From positions 52,330,949-52,394,948 of the forward strand of contig OZ038508.1 of assembly GCA_964036315.1 (NCBI GenBank): a stretch of 64,000 nt of DNA, written 5' to 3'. This document shows, in pieces, positions 23,601 through 34,214 of the stretch. This stretch comes from Acanthosepion esculentum. Its lineage: Eukaryota; Mollusca; Cephalopoda; Sepiida; Sepiidae. A model generated the notes under the pieces. That model was not told where the DNA came from. It did not search any database and saw nothing but the letters and a program-made list of their open reading frames with translations. The first letter of the stretch is position 1. Each line of letters begins with the position of its first letter. The position numbers were made by a program, and so were the translations under genes.

Positions 23601-25777
23601 CAGCTGCGGGAAGTCTGTTCAGGCGACCCTTGATTCCACTGACAGCAATTACATAAAGATTTTTGGCTCCTGGAAGGAAAAAAAAAAAAAATTATATAGA
23701 TATCTCAGAAATCTTCCAATTTAAACCAACACATCAATTCACAAGTTCCAGAATTTTCGAACTCCATAAATACCAAATTCTTTTAAAGTTAAATATAAAA
23801 TTGTAATTGGCCCACACAAGTAGAACAAATCCTAAATGTGTGCATAGATAAAAGAACATTAGTAATTTAAGAAACAGCTATAGAAGAATTTATTTTTGTG
23901 TGAACCATGCTGAAATATTTATGATGTCATAGATGCATGTGAAAGATATCAACTGGCCTGTATTACATACTGTGGAGAGTGTATGCAAAAAAATTCAAGA
24001 TTGAATATGCAACAACAAAAGTCATTCGAAACACCACCTTTCTGAATGTATAGTACTACTTTAAAAACAAATATAGGCCTTTGTCACAAAGGCCTATATT
24101 TGTTGACTGGACTCTATAGGGATCCAGGAATGGAGAAGAAATTATACTTAGTTTGCAGGTGAAAACTCATAATTAGGCAGGAGCCGGCAACACAAGAAGC
24201 TCCCCGGCTTGTGATGTCGGAAACCTCAAAGTTTACTGTTTAAAAACAGTAAATTGGCAATTTCAGTATTTGCTGCCACAAAAAGTTCAACTTGACAGTT
24301 TATTTCAAAAGCATCTTGCCCCCAATCACTTCCAGTAGTTGCTGCTATGAATATTTTCCAATATACTTTAGCTTAAAATTGATACAAATACTGAATTTTA
24401 CATCAAGAACAATAAATTGGATTTTAAACTTGTAAATTACAAATTACCACTAGGAATCGTGAAAAGAGGAAATTATAAAAGCTAAAATATTTTATAATTA
24501 TTTCAATTTCATTAATACAAAAATGTTAAGAATGGTAATTACAAGGGACTTCATGTTGAAATACTCACCTGTATTGTCAGCACAATTGATAACTGCACCT
24601 ACAGGAAGACCCAAGGAAATTTTGAATTTTCCTCCGGCTGTACCACCACGACCTGGAGTTAAGATTTAAAAAAAAGTTTTATATCTAGTTTCAGATTAAT
24701 TTGAATGATTTCACTATCGTGGTTAAGGTTTCAGACAAAACTTCTGATTTAGTCATTTTCTTTTTTGTTGCTTCCTTAATACAACACATGGTTTCAAATT
24801 TCTAATGTTCATGTTTACATGTCGACCGATCCATTCTTCAACCCTCCACAAGTGTATAATTCTCAATTATCGAACAGCCCCAATGATTGATTTGAAGAAA
24901 TGTAAATATTTTTCATTTAGATGTCAAAACAACTCCTGGCTCTATTATACAATTCATTTTGTTTATCCGTATATCCAACTACAATCGGAAACATTGGTTT
25001 CATTTTATTAATTACAAATAGAGAATTTAATCATTAAAAATGCGATCTTGTTTTCAGTGTTATTATTAAACGATTATCATGAATTATGGCATTCAGAATC
25101 TAATGCAGAAAGATCAAGTCTTGTTCAACGAAGTTCATCTGTTAAATGAAACAGTCAATGCCAGTAACCACGTGTAACAGAAAAATCGAGCAATACGCCG
25201 GCTACATCGTTTCTAGCCAAACTATGAATTTAAGTCAATTAAAAAATAGTCAGATTTCTTTTACATGTTTAAAAACCTCAAATAAAAACGAGCTATCTTA
25301 GAGCACTACGTGTAACAACGAATAAAAGAATTATCACTAAGTGTAGTGAAGATTGAAATTTTATTCCAGTTGTTAAAAAAAATGTATTTCCAAATAGAAT
25401 ATAACCACTTTCACAAGGATATAACCAAGCATATCCACGTGAACACCAACATGAAAATGGAAGGCTTCGTAAAATCTAAACAATCTTCTAAACAGAAAAC
25501 AATTAGATATGAAAAAAACACGTATCTAACACAGACGGTTAACATTATAAATATAACAAAATGCAAATTAGCATAAACGTTACCGAATAAAAATTTCACG
25601 TGAATTTCCAAATAATGTCATTAATTCAAAGCCAAACTATTAAAAAACTGAAATATATATCATAGACATTTCAAGAGTTAAAATAATAAAAAATGTAAAT
25701 TATAAAATGTGATTTTTTTACGCAGATTGTAAGAGATTTTGAAGAAAGAAAAATTTACACACACCTCTCTTAGACAT
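20653..25777 (-). CDS. RPL23: 60S ribosomal protein L23 (uL14), complete, five exons
   Basis: Joining minus-strand exons 25777-25765, 24652-24569, 23669-23541, 22136-22023 and 20735-20653 gives 423 nt: 140 codons plus TAG, the usual length of eukaryotic RPL23. The product begins [20 protein letters not shown] and ends [12 protein letters not shown]. The family segments [20 protein letters not shown] and [17 protein letters not shown] are intact. Every intron has a GT donor and AG acceptor, and all four are phase 1, so the frame is kept throughout. The protein belongs to the large subunit at the subunit interface, next to the sarcin-ricin loop region (family knowledge). The start is fixed by the universal MSKRG N-terminus. 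Introns are about 1.1, 0.9, 1.4 and 1.3 kb, long for a ribosomal protein gene, and contain repeats. No frameshift or stop is seen; this looks like the functional gene, not a processed copy. Confidence 0.98.
20736..22022 (-). other. RPL23 intron 4, with a 21-bp direct repeat
   Basis: The intron between exons 4 and 5 contains poly-A and (TA)n runs. The same 21 bp, which includes CCAAATCCCTATAAT, occurs at 21588-21608 and 21816-21836 around 207 bp of unrelated sequence. No snoRNA with paired C and D boxes could be identified. Confidence 0.7.
24066..24104. repeat. Perfect 19-bp inverted repeat in RPL23 intron 2
   Basis: Two 19-nt arms (24066-24084 and 24086-24104) are exact reverse complements around a single C. 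A GC-richer stretch follows at 24178-24225 with a second small stem (AGCCGG...CCGGCT). It may be the core of a small MITE or SINE rather than a functional RNA. Confidence 0.7.
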
Positions 25778-25785
25778 CTTGTACA

Positions 25786-25801
25786 GGAAAAGGAAGAGAA
25801 G
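25786..25801 (-). promoter_or_regulatory. 5'TOP-like pyrimidine tract of RPL23
   Basis: On the minus strand a 16-nt uninterrupted pyrimidine run beginning with C lies 9-24 nt upstream of the RPL23 ATG. Metazoan ribosomal protein mRNAs normally start with such a terminal oligopyrimidine tract, which couples translation to mTOR/LARP1. The transcription start is inferred to be at or near 25801. Confidence 0.75.
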
Positions 25802-25804
25802 ATG

Positions 25805-25814
25805 TGCGCATGCG
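25805..25814. promoter_or_regulatory. NRF1-like palindromic site in the RPL23 promoter
   Basis: The ten bases TGCGCATGCG match the core of the NRF1 consensus (YGCGCAYGCGCR), with one mismatch when the full 12-mer is read. It sits immediately upstream of the presumed RPL23 start in otherwise AT-rich DNA. Binding is inferred from the motif only. Confidence 0.5.
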
Positions 25815-26007
25815 TATAGTAAAATTAAATAATGTTACGTTCAAAACGAGACCAACTCCGAGAATTTAAATCTCGCTAAAATAAAAAAAGTTATTAATAC
25901 AAATGAATAAAGAAATTATTCCGATATTTCAATTAAAGCTTAAATTTGAATGAACTTTTTTAATTAGTTATAATCTGAAAAATAATGTTGATGAATGTTT
26001 ACAATTG

Positions 26008-26017
26008 CCATATATGG
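26008..26017. promoter_or_regulatory. CArG-box-like palindrome between divergent starts
   Basis: CCATATATGG is a perfect CC(A/T)6GG serum-response-factor consensus in the 0.5 kb between RPL23 and the plus-strand promoter. The same 10-mer recurs at about 56304 in repeat DNA, so chance is possible. Confidence 0.25.
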
Positions 26018-26238
26018 TTAAGAAGCGTGCGCGTCAGATGTAGTCAAGACATGGTGTCGTGAAAACTAACATTTTAACAAGTTGTCGGTTAAAAAAAAAT
26101 AAAATAGATAGCAACAACAAATACGGTTAGCAGTTCGTAAGTTTTTTTTATGGGAGTTGGGTAAATTAATTTTATAATTTGCTCATTTTTTGTGCTGCTG
26201 GAGTCATCGAATTTTAAAAGCCGGAATGGCAGCATCGA

Positions 26239-26262
26239 CCAATGAAAAAGCTTGTTATATAA
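26239..26262 (+). promoter_or_regulatory. CCAAT and TATA boxes of a plus-strand promoter
   Basis: CCAAT at 26239-26243 and TATATAA at 26256-26262 precede a pyrimidine-rich stretch. They lie about 460 bp from the divergent RPL23 start. A start near 26290 would suit the plus-strand unit whose last exons are at 41969-48210, but this link is inference. Confidence 0.35.
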
Positions 26263-26478
26263 GAACGATGGCCTTCTCCTTTCTCCCTCCACACTCTTTT
26301 GTTGATTATTTACTTCTTGGTGTCATTTTTAATTTAAGTTTTGGAGTTTTTCTTTCTAATTTCACTGTCATAAAAAGTTCATATATATGGAAAAAAAAAT
26401 AGTTATACGGTACTCACACAGACAACAGATTTCCTAACACTAGCGAAAAGAGAAAAATGAGTAAGCATTGTGCAAAGT

Positions 26479-26520
26479 ATGAAAAGCCGGTTTAGAGAGG
26501 AATTAAAATACTTAGAAAAG
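26479..26520 (+). CDS. Candidate 5' coding exon (14 codons)
   Basis: ATG at 26479 opens 14 codons, MKSRFREELKYLEK, ending exactly at a consensus GTAAGA donor. The charged composition resembles the later exons at 41969-43969. However, the nearest exon-like segment (26592-26651, flanked by TTTTTTAG and GTAAGT) has a stop in this frame, so the true partner exon is not found. It may be a 5' UTR exon or a chance ORF. Confidence 0.25.
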
Positions 26521-27059
26521 GTAAGATGACGAAACTAAAAAAAGTTAATTCAACTTTTTAAAATAATTTTTCACTATTATCCTTTTTTAGGCTGTACGAG
26601 AAATTCACTTGCTCTCTATTTTCTATTAAATATTCGGGGTGGTGGAGATAAAGTAAGTTACTAGCAGATTAATCATACCGTTTTTTAAGCCTATTCTTCA
26701 CTTTTTAGCCTAAATTCATTTTTTATTCCTTAGAGAGAGGAGTGTTATCTCTTAAATGACAAGAAATTAAATAAAATTTATGTCATTAATAAAAAAAAAA
26801 TGAAAAATTGCCTCGGAAAAATAGGTTTTCATTAAAAAAAAAATGTTTGTGTAATCGAAAAAATGCTTCCCCACCTATTGTTGATTACAGTTGGTCGCTC
26901 GACGAGGATCGAACTCGCTACATAGGCAAATCCAGTGTTGTCAATTGTGTAAATGTTTTTCATTTAGAGAAAGATCTAAAAAGCCGAGTCTCGAATTACA
27001 GTCACGTGTGTTACACCCATTTTCATTCAAATATTATTGAAGAAAATATGAATCTATTT

Positions 27060-27130
27060 CTTCTCCCCTCAGCTATGGGTTAAAAAGCAGGACAGCCTGG
27101 GCTCTTTAGCCTTGGTTGCCAATCTGTCAC
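27060..27130 (+). repeat. SINE tail fragment
   Basis: TTCTCCCCTCAGCTATGGGT followed by AAAAAGCAGGACAGCCTGGG matches, on the opposite strand, 31190-31310. It also shares the GCTATGGGTTAA block with the 5S-tRNA SINE tails. Confidence 0.5.
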
Positions 27131-27740
27131 AAGCTAGAAGAAGGTACTTTGAATTCAAAACTTGGTCACTACTAGATTAGTTGCCGTTTTAGTGATTCTC
27201 AACAACAGCAAAAACAAAGTTTTTTTGCAGTAGTGTTTAGAAAATCAAAATCTTTCTTATTTAAATTTACACTTCTTTTTCAAAATCTTGGTAATTTGTA
27301 AAATCCAGTGCCAAAGACAAGAGGAACACAAATTATGGTAATTTCCAGACTTACCGTTTCACATAAATCTTGATAGTGTGTTCTTGTATGAATTTTATTT
27401 CTATTATTTTAACTTCACAAGGCCCAAATCTAAACAATACGAACCAAAATTTCAAGAACAATGGTTGCAAGGTATTTTTACTGAAAAATAAACAAAACTC
27501 ACTCCTGAAGAACTGAGAGGAAAACCAAATATCCAAACTTTGGTGAAAAATATACACAAATGTGCAATACTTTGAAGAACCGCATTCTTCTTTTGTAAAC
27601 CCAACATGAACCATCTAAACTTAAGGGATCAATTGCTACATGCATAGAATATTGTCATTCTCCTCTTTAGAACTGTGACTATTGATTTGATCTTTGCAAG
27701 AATACTGAAGACAGTAAAACTGTCATTTTGAAAATGCAGT
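27131..27740. other. Interval without recognisable genes
   Basis: AT-rich sequence; no repeat or exon could be assigned. Confidence 0.5.
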
Positions 27741-27973
27741 TCTTTTTTAATCATTTCACTCCAAGCAAGGCAATAAAGCCACTAAGATACAAAGGGTTAC
27801 TGAGTGTTAGAGAATATGAGAAAAATATACTATTAAGGAGAGAGGAAAATAAAAGAATTAAGACAATAACAGTTGACATTTCATTTAAATTTTTGAAGAT
27901 CAAAATTAACTGGGGAAGCAAGAAGCCAAAAGAGAGTTCCACAAACAAGAAGTGCAATAGAAGAAACTGTTAG
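27741..27973 (+). repeat. Dispersed repeat family R, copy 1
   Basis: TTTCACTCCAAGCAAGGCAA, AAGGGTTACTGAGTGT and a later ATTGACATTTCATTT-like and AAGAGAGTTCCACAA block recur at 58808-59060 and, more diverged, at 54570-54890. Translation gives a weak common frame (VDISFKFLKIK, KPKESS), so it may derive from a retroelement ORF. Confidence 0.6.
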
Positions 27974-28285
27974 CATAGAACTTATGATTACATCTAGCCA
28001 CTTCAACTGTAAAATGCATTGTACAAAAATTATTTGTAGCCATTTTGAACAAAAGAAGTAAATATTGATAGGTAATAATATTTCAATAATAAAGTTATTT
28101 GATGTTCTCATAAACCAAAGAAAACCCCAATGTATAACATTCAAGCCCTTAAAAAATGAAAGGGTACTTCTAGAATTTAGTAATAAATTAGAGTCCAAAA
28201 TGATGTCAGTAAATCTAGCTCAAAACATAAAGGAATCTAATAATCTGTCTATATTTCTGAGATGAGGTATTATGTACACTATTTA

Positions 28286-28860
28286 CATTATTTGGATTAT
28301 TGTTTTCATCTTTGTTGCCATATTTATCACAACATTTCAGCAGTTGTATGCTCCAGCCTTCTTCAGGTGGTTGGAATGTCGAACTGAATACACAAAAAAT
28401 CTCCTGAGCTGACCAAGCATAGAAATGAATACAATATAGGAATCAGTAATAAGGCGAGCTAGAGAAAAGCAATAATAACAATGAAAATTTCAATATGAGC
28501 TCTGGTAAAAAAAACATGCAATAATTGGTTGCTGAAGACATTACATTTATAAGTCCCAGAAATTCATACACAGATGTCCTTAAGGACACATGGCACAGTG
28601 CATAAAGGCGTTGGTGACAGGGCCCAAAGAGTGTGAGTTCAATACCTGGTTAAAGCAGTGGAGAACTTGAAGAGGTGAATTAACAGGAGATAACTGATAA
28701 CTGACATAACAGGAGATAACTGATAACAAGAACAAGCAAGTTCAACATTCCAACCACCTGAAGAAGGCCAGAAATGTGATAAATATGAACAATAGTCCGG
28801 ATAATGTAAATAGTATATCAATAGTCTGAATAATGTAAATATCATATCATATTGTTATTA
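28286..28860 (+). repeat. Composite of Penelope-like tail, tRNA-like SINE and family B sequence
   Basis: CAAGCATAGAAATGAATACA through GTCCTTAAGGACACATGGCA matches 56440-56620. A tRNA-like stretch follows (GCACAGTGCATAAAGGCG as A box, GTGAGTTCAATACCTGG as B box). Family B-type ends (GTGATAAATATG...ACAATAGTCC) lie on both sides in opposite directions. Confidence 0.55.
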
Positions 28861-29099
28861 GCTGAAGCACGTGACCATCCCAAGAAGACCTAGAAGAAAA
28901 TATACACCCATGGTTGAGTTGAAAAAACTGATACAGTATTTCTAGAAAATTGGAAATTAAATTAATGAAGCCAAAAAGAGAAATAGAGAAAAAAAAAAAA
29001 AAACAATATCAGAAAGATAAAAATAGAAAAAAAAACAATAATATCGTGCAATCAAAACAAAAAAAAATGTCCTGGTCTTAAAAACACTTTGAGTTGCAT

Positions 29100-30756
29100 T
29101 TCAACCCTGACCAGACTAAATGTAAGATGAACATATACCAATATTTGTTCAACCCTTACAAAGCCTGTCCCCAAATATAAACAATAATGAACCCACTGAT
29201 GAGGAAATTAAGAAAGTTATTAAAAGACTAAAGAATAAGAAAGCATCACTCAACATTGAAGCTGAACTTTTGAGAATCGTTTACTTTGTCCCTGAATTCA
29301 ATAACAAATTCCTCTATTTTATGGAACCCACCCCCGAAAGTGGGGTCTATCATGCATTAATGCATTATGGAAACAGAAAGATAGCCCTCAAGACCTTCAC
29401 ATATAAAGAGGTATCTCAATTGGATCCATCGCAGTGAAAGTATTAATGAATATTATATTAACTAGACTCATTGTTTTATGAAAGTCAACTCCTCACGACC
29501 TGGTTTGATTTCTGGTAAAGGATGTAATGATAGCATATATGTCATCAAACAACTATAAGAATGTGCTTATCTCTCTAATAAGAAACTGTATACCTGCTTC
29601 ATTGACCTCACAGTAGCATATGACTACATCAATAGAGACTTCCTTCTCTCATCCATTAGAAACCACCTTTCAAGCTCTGAATACATCAATAGAGGAACTG
29701 TATCGATCTACTATGTATCTTACATGCCCGGTGAGGACCACAATACGGAAGCTTTTTAAACCTCATCAGGAGTACAACAAGGAGGAACTGAGAGCCACAG
29801 TCTATTTAATCTCTTCCTAGACTATGATCTATGCATTTACCAACACAGATCTTATGATACGGGCATTGACCATTTAAACAGTTCATATTGCATTCCAAAT
29901 GAGTCTACCAATAGAAGACAATGATCTTGCTTTCGCTCCTGGAGCCAATGTACTGATGATGAAGGGGACTATGTTGATGACATAGGTGTTCATAGTTGGG
30001 AAAAGAATGATCTTGAATGGGAAATCAGCATCCTCTATCAAGTGTTCCAAGAAATGGGACTTAACCTTTGCAAAACAGAAACTATGGCCTGAAAATTGGA
30101 ATGAAAGCAATGATGGCACCTACCCTGAAGCCATCATAAAAATATAAGATGTAGAATTAATGAATACTACATACTTCAGATACCTTGGCATATGGATCAG
30201 CTATAACAAATTAAGTATAGAAGAAAAAGAAGTTAAACATAGAATAGGCTGTGCCAGAGGTAGTTTTGCCCAACACTGCAAATTGCTATGAAACCAAAAC
30301 ATCAACTTGAAAACTCTAATCATGTTCTTAAATGTCCTTGTCAGATTAAAACACTTTCATATGGATGCCATGTATGGCACCAAACCCATTCAGAAATACC
30401 TAAACTGTCAACTGTATACGACCACTTCCTAAGATCAATGGTGAAAAATGGCTTTGAGTGCATAAATCTTGAGGGTTTTGGCAAAGATCATCCTTCTTTG
30501 AGCATTATGAACTGGTGCTACAGAATCGCAAACAAAGAACTGTACCAAATAAAAGAAACCCCATCACTAGAGGACTACCAACAGCGGCAACAACTAAAAT
30601 GGATAGCTCAAAGAGAAAAATATGACATAATCAAGATGTTAACATTTCACACCACATCAAATAGAAGGTTCAGAAGAAAACCCCTATCCATACTGGAAAG
30701 AGCATTAAAAGCTACTGGATTTTCAGAAATTTATTTTAAGAGAAAGATTTTATAAA
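29100..30756 (+). pseudogene. Non-LTR retrotransposon reverse transcriptase, heavily mutated
   Basis: The plus strand carries ordered blocks of a LINE reverse transcriptase: PTDEEIKKVIKRLKNKKA (~29188), CFIDLTVAYDYINRDFL (~29600), GVQQGGTESHSLFNLFL (~29770), YVDDIGV (~29970), YFRYLGIWIS (~30175) and a C-terminal MNWCYRIANKELYQ...RRQQLKW-like region to the stop at 30754. The YVDD box is still readable, but stops and frameshifts separate the blocks. It lies within the possible intron of the plus-strand gene. Confidence 0.85.
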
Positions 30757-31189
30757 TTTCAATTGAAATCAGTACTGGCTGCTCAGTCAATGAATGCCAA
30801 ATATTTCCTTGTTGGGAAACGTCTAATATTACAATTACCATGAAAATCCTAATAAAGATGTGCCAATATATGTTTGCATTTGTTAACCTTGAAAAATGTG
30901 ATGCTGAAAGTATTGTCATATGATGAATCATATAACCCATTAGGGTTGTTTGGGCACTACATGTATTGCAGCCGTAGCAGCAGCAGTGGTGTGTCTAAGG
31001 CAGTGGTGTACAGTAGATTTTGAACACCCAAGGCAATGTAAATGATTACACCTCCTCCTTAGCCATTTTTACCCCCTTAAAAATTTAGCCCCAGGGGCAT
31101 TTACCCCCTCTTCCCCTGCCCATGCTATGCTGCTGGTTAAAAGTAAGGTAGACTGACCATCCCTCTTCAGGATAATTTTGAATTCAGTA

Positions 31190-31310
31190 TTTTGCCTTCT
31201 AAACTGGTTACTTCCTCAAGGCAAAAGGGCCCAGTCTGCCCTGCTGTTTTATTCACAGCTAGGGGGAGAAGAGATGGATTCATACCTTTCCCAGTTATAC
31301 TTGGCTGAAA
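31190..31310 (-). repeat. SINE tail fragment
   Basis: On the minus strand: GGGAAAGGTATGAATCCATC, CTTCTCCCCCTAGCTGTG, CAGCAGGGCAGACTGGGCCC. Same tail type as 27060-27130. Confidence 0.5.
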
Positions 31311-31859
31311 GTAATTGTACAGAAAATTAAATAATCTATTGTAAACAATGGATTATTTTTTATTCTGATATTTCTTATAAATGTTATTTTAGTGGGTATA
31401 CATATTATTTTTTTTGGTCTTATTTTCCACAAACAGTTAAATTAATGCCTACCGGCTTAGCTCATCAAAAGACTTATTAAAGAAAATGTAACTACCAGCA
31501 GGGATCAAGTCTGCATTTCCTTTTTATACAAAACTACAGTGGTGTCTACTCAAACATGTACCCATTAAAATGACATTTATACTAATAAATAATCTATTAT
31601 ATAATATAAAACACCACATGATTTTATTGGTCATGCTCTTGACTTCCCCTAATTGAGGTAATGATATTCTGTTGTTTATGTTAACATGGACTCCTACCAC
31701 AATAGATTTTTTTTTTTATTATTTTGTTTCATGTTTGGATATTGTTTTACTTTTGGAATCATATTTTTTTATTGTAAAATAACATGCAAAAGTAGTTACT
31801 TATATTGAGCACATATATACACCAATCTAGGCAGAAGTCTTGATTCAAATATAAGTAGA

Positions 31860-32290
31860 GGCTAATGGCCATATTACGCTGAAACATTGGATCTCATCCA
31901 ATCACCGAAGTTAAGCAATGTCAAACCTGGTCAGTACTTAGATAGGTGACTACTTGGGAATACTAAGTGCTGTAAGCTTGAATGTGTGAATGGTATAATG
32001 GACAAGGGCTCGGAATTAGGAGTCGGAAATCCAAGTTCAAATTCCAGTCAGGTTCATTATATTCACTGCTTATGCATAAATACTCTTAGGAACGGTATGA
32101 ATCTACCTCTTCTTCTCCTATCTCTAGGTTAAAATCGTAAGACTTGTATCTGAAAATCATTATTATCTCCAAGAAATTGTTAATGCAATATTCTCGCACA
32201 AAAAAAACAAAAAATAATTGTTCTTACAATGCTGAAATATGTTTTGGCTTAAATAACCTACAAAAAGTTGATAGACCATAAACAATAAAA
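31860..32290 (+). mobile_element. 5S-tRNA chimeric SINE, copy 2 (most complete)
   Basis: A 120-bp head (31860-31979) follows 5S rRNA from its 5' end: GGCCATATTACGCTGAAAC, ATCTCATCCAATCACCGAAG, GGTCAGTACTTAGATAGGTG and GGGAATACTAAGTGCTGTAA. It is followed by a tRNA-like unit (ATGGTATAATGGACAAGG A box, CCAAGTTCAAATTCC B box) and the shared tail ending near TTAAATAACCTACAAAAAG. Both internal RNA polymerase III promoters are recognisable. Confidence 0.85.
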
Positions 32291-32339
32291 TAAATCAAAT
32301 GTAGAGCCTCAGGAAGTATATGATATAGTATTTGTGAGT

Positions 32340-32600
32340 TCAATTAGTAGGCTGTGTAGTGGAAATAGGGTGGGCAATAACTGAGCAGTACTAAATAAGA
32401 ATTAGATGAGATATCCCTTGACATGGATAGCAGAATGAGAACAATTTAACCTCATAGATTAAATAAAGTGTTCACTTCAAAATTCCCTGAAGATTACCTG
32501 GATTGACAAGGACCTGATAAAGTCTGAAGGGCACAATGGCCGAAATGTAATAACAACAAAGAGGAGGACAATAGTCCAAGTGTAAATAATGTATATGATC
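32340..32600 (+). repeat. Repeat family B, plus orientation, uninterrupted
   Basis: GGGCAATAACTGAGCAGTAC, GAGATATCCCTTGACATGG, TTACCTGGATTGACAAGG and CACAATGGCCGAAATGTAAT occur in the order seen, split, at 12950-14215. This copy serves as the unbroken reference. Confidence 0.7.
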
Positions 32601-32799
32601 CTGTCAATTTTGACAGGTACTAAATTAGTTGAACATAGGCATGAAAATACAAAATAACCTGAAGTTTGTGATATTTTATAAGTACAACTGAAAAAATGGC
32701 ACAAATACTACTATAACTTTTTCAGGTGAACTAGTTATCAATAAATAACAAGTTAAACTTGTAGAATCTTTTTTTTTTTTTTTGTGAATTAATGAAATA

Positions 32800-33545
32800 T
32801 TTAGGTGCTACTGAGGATTCAGTTTGTCAGGCAGAATTAACTGAAATAGATTTAGTTGGTTATCATAAGACAGTGAGCTCTTCTGGAAAGAACTCACTAG
32901 AGGGGGATACTGAAAAGTTCTCAGACCAGCCAATAAAGGATTAAAAATATCTGATGTTTAATTATTTGGTCAAAGTTTTGAGAAGTGGCTTAAGTTGAAC
33001 TTTTCTTCACCCATCATACAACCCTTTATCATTCAACATGCTCAAACCTACCCTATAAATATTGGCTCTCAAAATCTTACTGTTTACATGACCTCCTGTG
33101 TTATTTGCAATAATGTTGTCATATATTATGGCAGAGTATACATGGGGCAGGCTACGGTGAGTTGAACATTAAGAGCTGATATTTACGAGGCAGGTTTGGA
33201 TGTGTTGAATGCTACAGGGTTAAAGATGCCTCTTGTAATTCATTTAAAGAACATTGAAGAATATTTGCTTTAATATTATCACATTCAAATGCTGGGCAAG
33301 AAAGCGTGTTTAGTTTGAAGAATTATGTAAAATTCAAACTCAAAGATAAAATCAAACAATGCTATTTTGATGTTTCACAGTTTGATTGTTCTCTAGTGAA
33401 CTTCAAGAGGCCTAAAAGCAGGAGACTGATATGTTCTGAGGAAGAGGTGGATGACTGTAGCAACAGCACAGGACACCCCAGCAAGGACATTCAACTGGGG
33501 GATTGTTCTTTCCACTTAAGCTACACACACCTATCAACATCATAA
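32800..33545 (+). pseudogene. Decayed coding-like sequence, family unknown
   Basis: Two open pieces lie in line: one reading EDSVCQAELTEIDLVGYH (~32815-32945) and one reading LVNFKRPKSRRLICSEEEVD near 33385-33460, ending before 33545. Composition is protein-like, but no family is recognised and no donor site follows. It could be a host exon remnant or transposon sequence. Confidence 0.25.
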
Positions 33546-33599
33546 ATTTCACTTTTAATGAAAATACTCAAGTGAGGTCTGTTCTAGGACCATTGGCAT

Positions 33600-34127
33600 A
33601 ATTTACAAGATATAAAATCTGCACACAGATTCTGAAGAGGCTAAGTTTTAGAGACACTCTGGAACAAGTAAGAACCCTGGATGTGGACTCTTGCAGAGGG
33701 TTTCTTTTTGTGCTTAAAGTACTCTACTCATCAGAACATAATGAGTTTCAAGAGATCTTATTAAGCAGTGAAGTGAAAATATTCTGGTCAGTCATCAGTA
33801 AGACATATATCTAGTAACCATTGTATATGTGTTCAAAAATTGATATAGCAGCTCAATTCCACAATGAAATCACAAGTCCAAACTCAAAGATCCAGTGGCA
33901 AAAAGAAATGTTGAAATCACCAATCACAGATCCAGTGTCACAAATCCCAATACATGTAAACAGTTAGAAATCCAACACACAAGCCGACAGACGAGGTAGA
34001 AAAGTAAATGACCTCCCAATTTGAGAACACCAACTACTTTTATCGACAGAACAATTTTTTCATTGATTGACAGGTGGGAGAGGACACACAATATTAGTAT
34101 ATCCAAGATGCATTTATGGCAACACCT
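33600..34127 (-). repeat. Possible LTR downstream of gypsy sequence
   Basis: Immediately 3' (minus strand) of the gypsy remnant, TGTTGCCATAAATGCATC begins at about 34127. As the element reads on the minus strand, this is where its 3' LTR would be. The other LTR was not found, so this rests on position and the TG start only. Confidence 0.3.
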
Positions 34128-34214
34128 GCAACTGACTTGTTTCTATTTTGGTTATTTTGTCTTCAACATATTGTACAGAACTCACAAACCCTTTTTCTTA
34201 GTAAGTGACTTTCT

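Noticed and set aside
26592..26651. Exon 2 of the plus-strand gene
   Set aside because: It has good splice-site sequences, but every frame compatible with the ATG at 26479 meets a stop; it may be a UTR exon.
26808..27083. 91-codon ORF MPRKNRFSLKKK... as a gene
   Set aside because: It overlaps a minus-strand tRNA-like B box (GAGTTCGATCC) and ends in a SINE tail, so it is repeat sequence.
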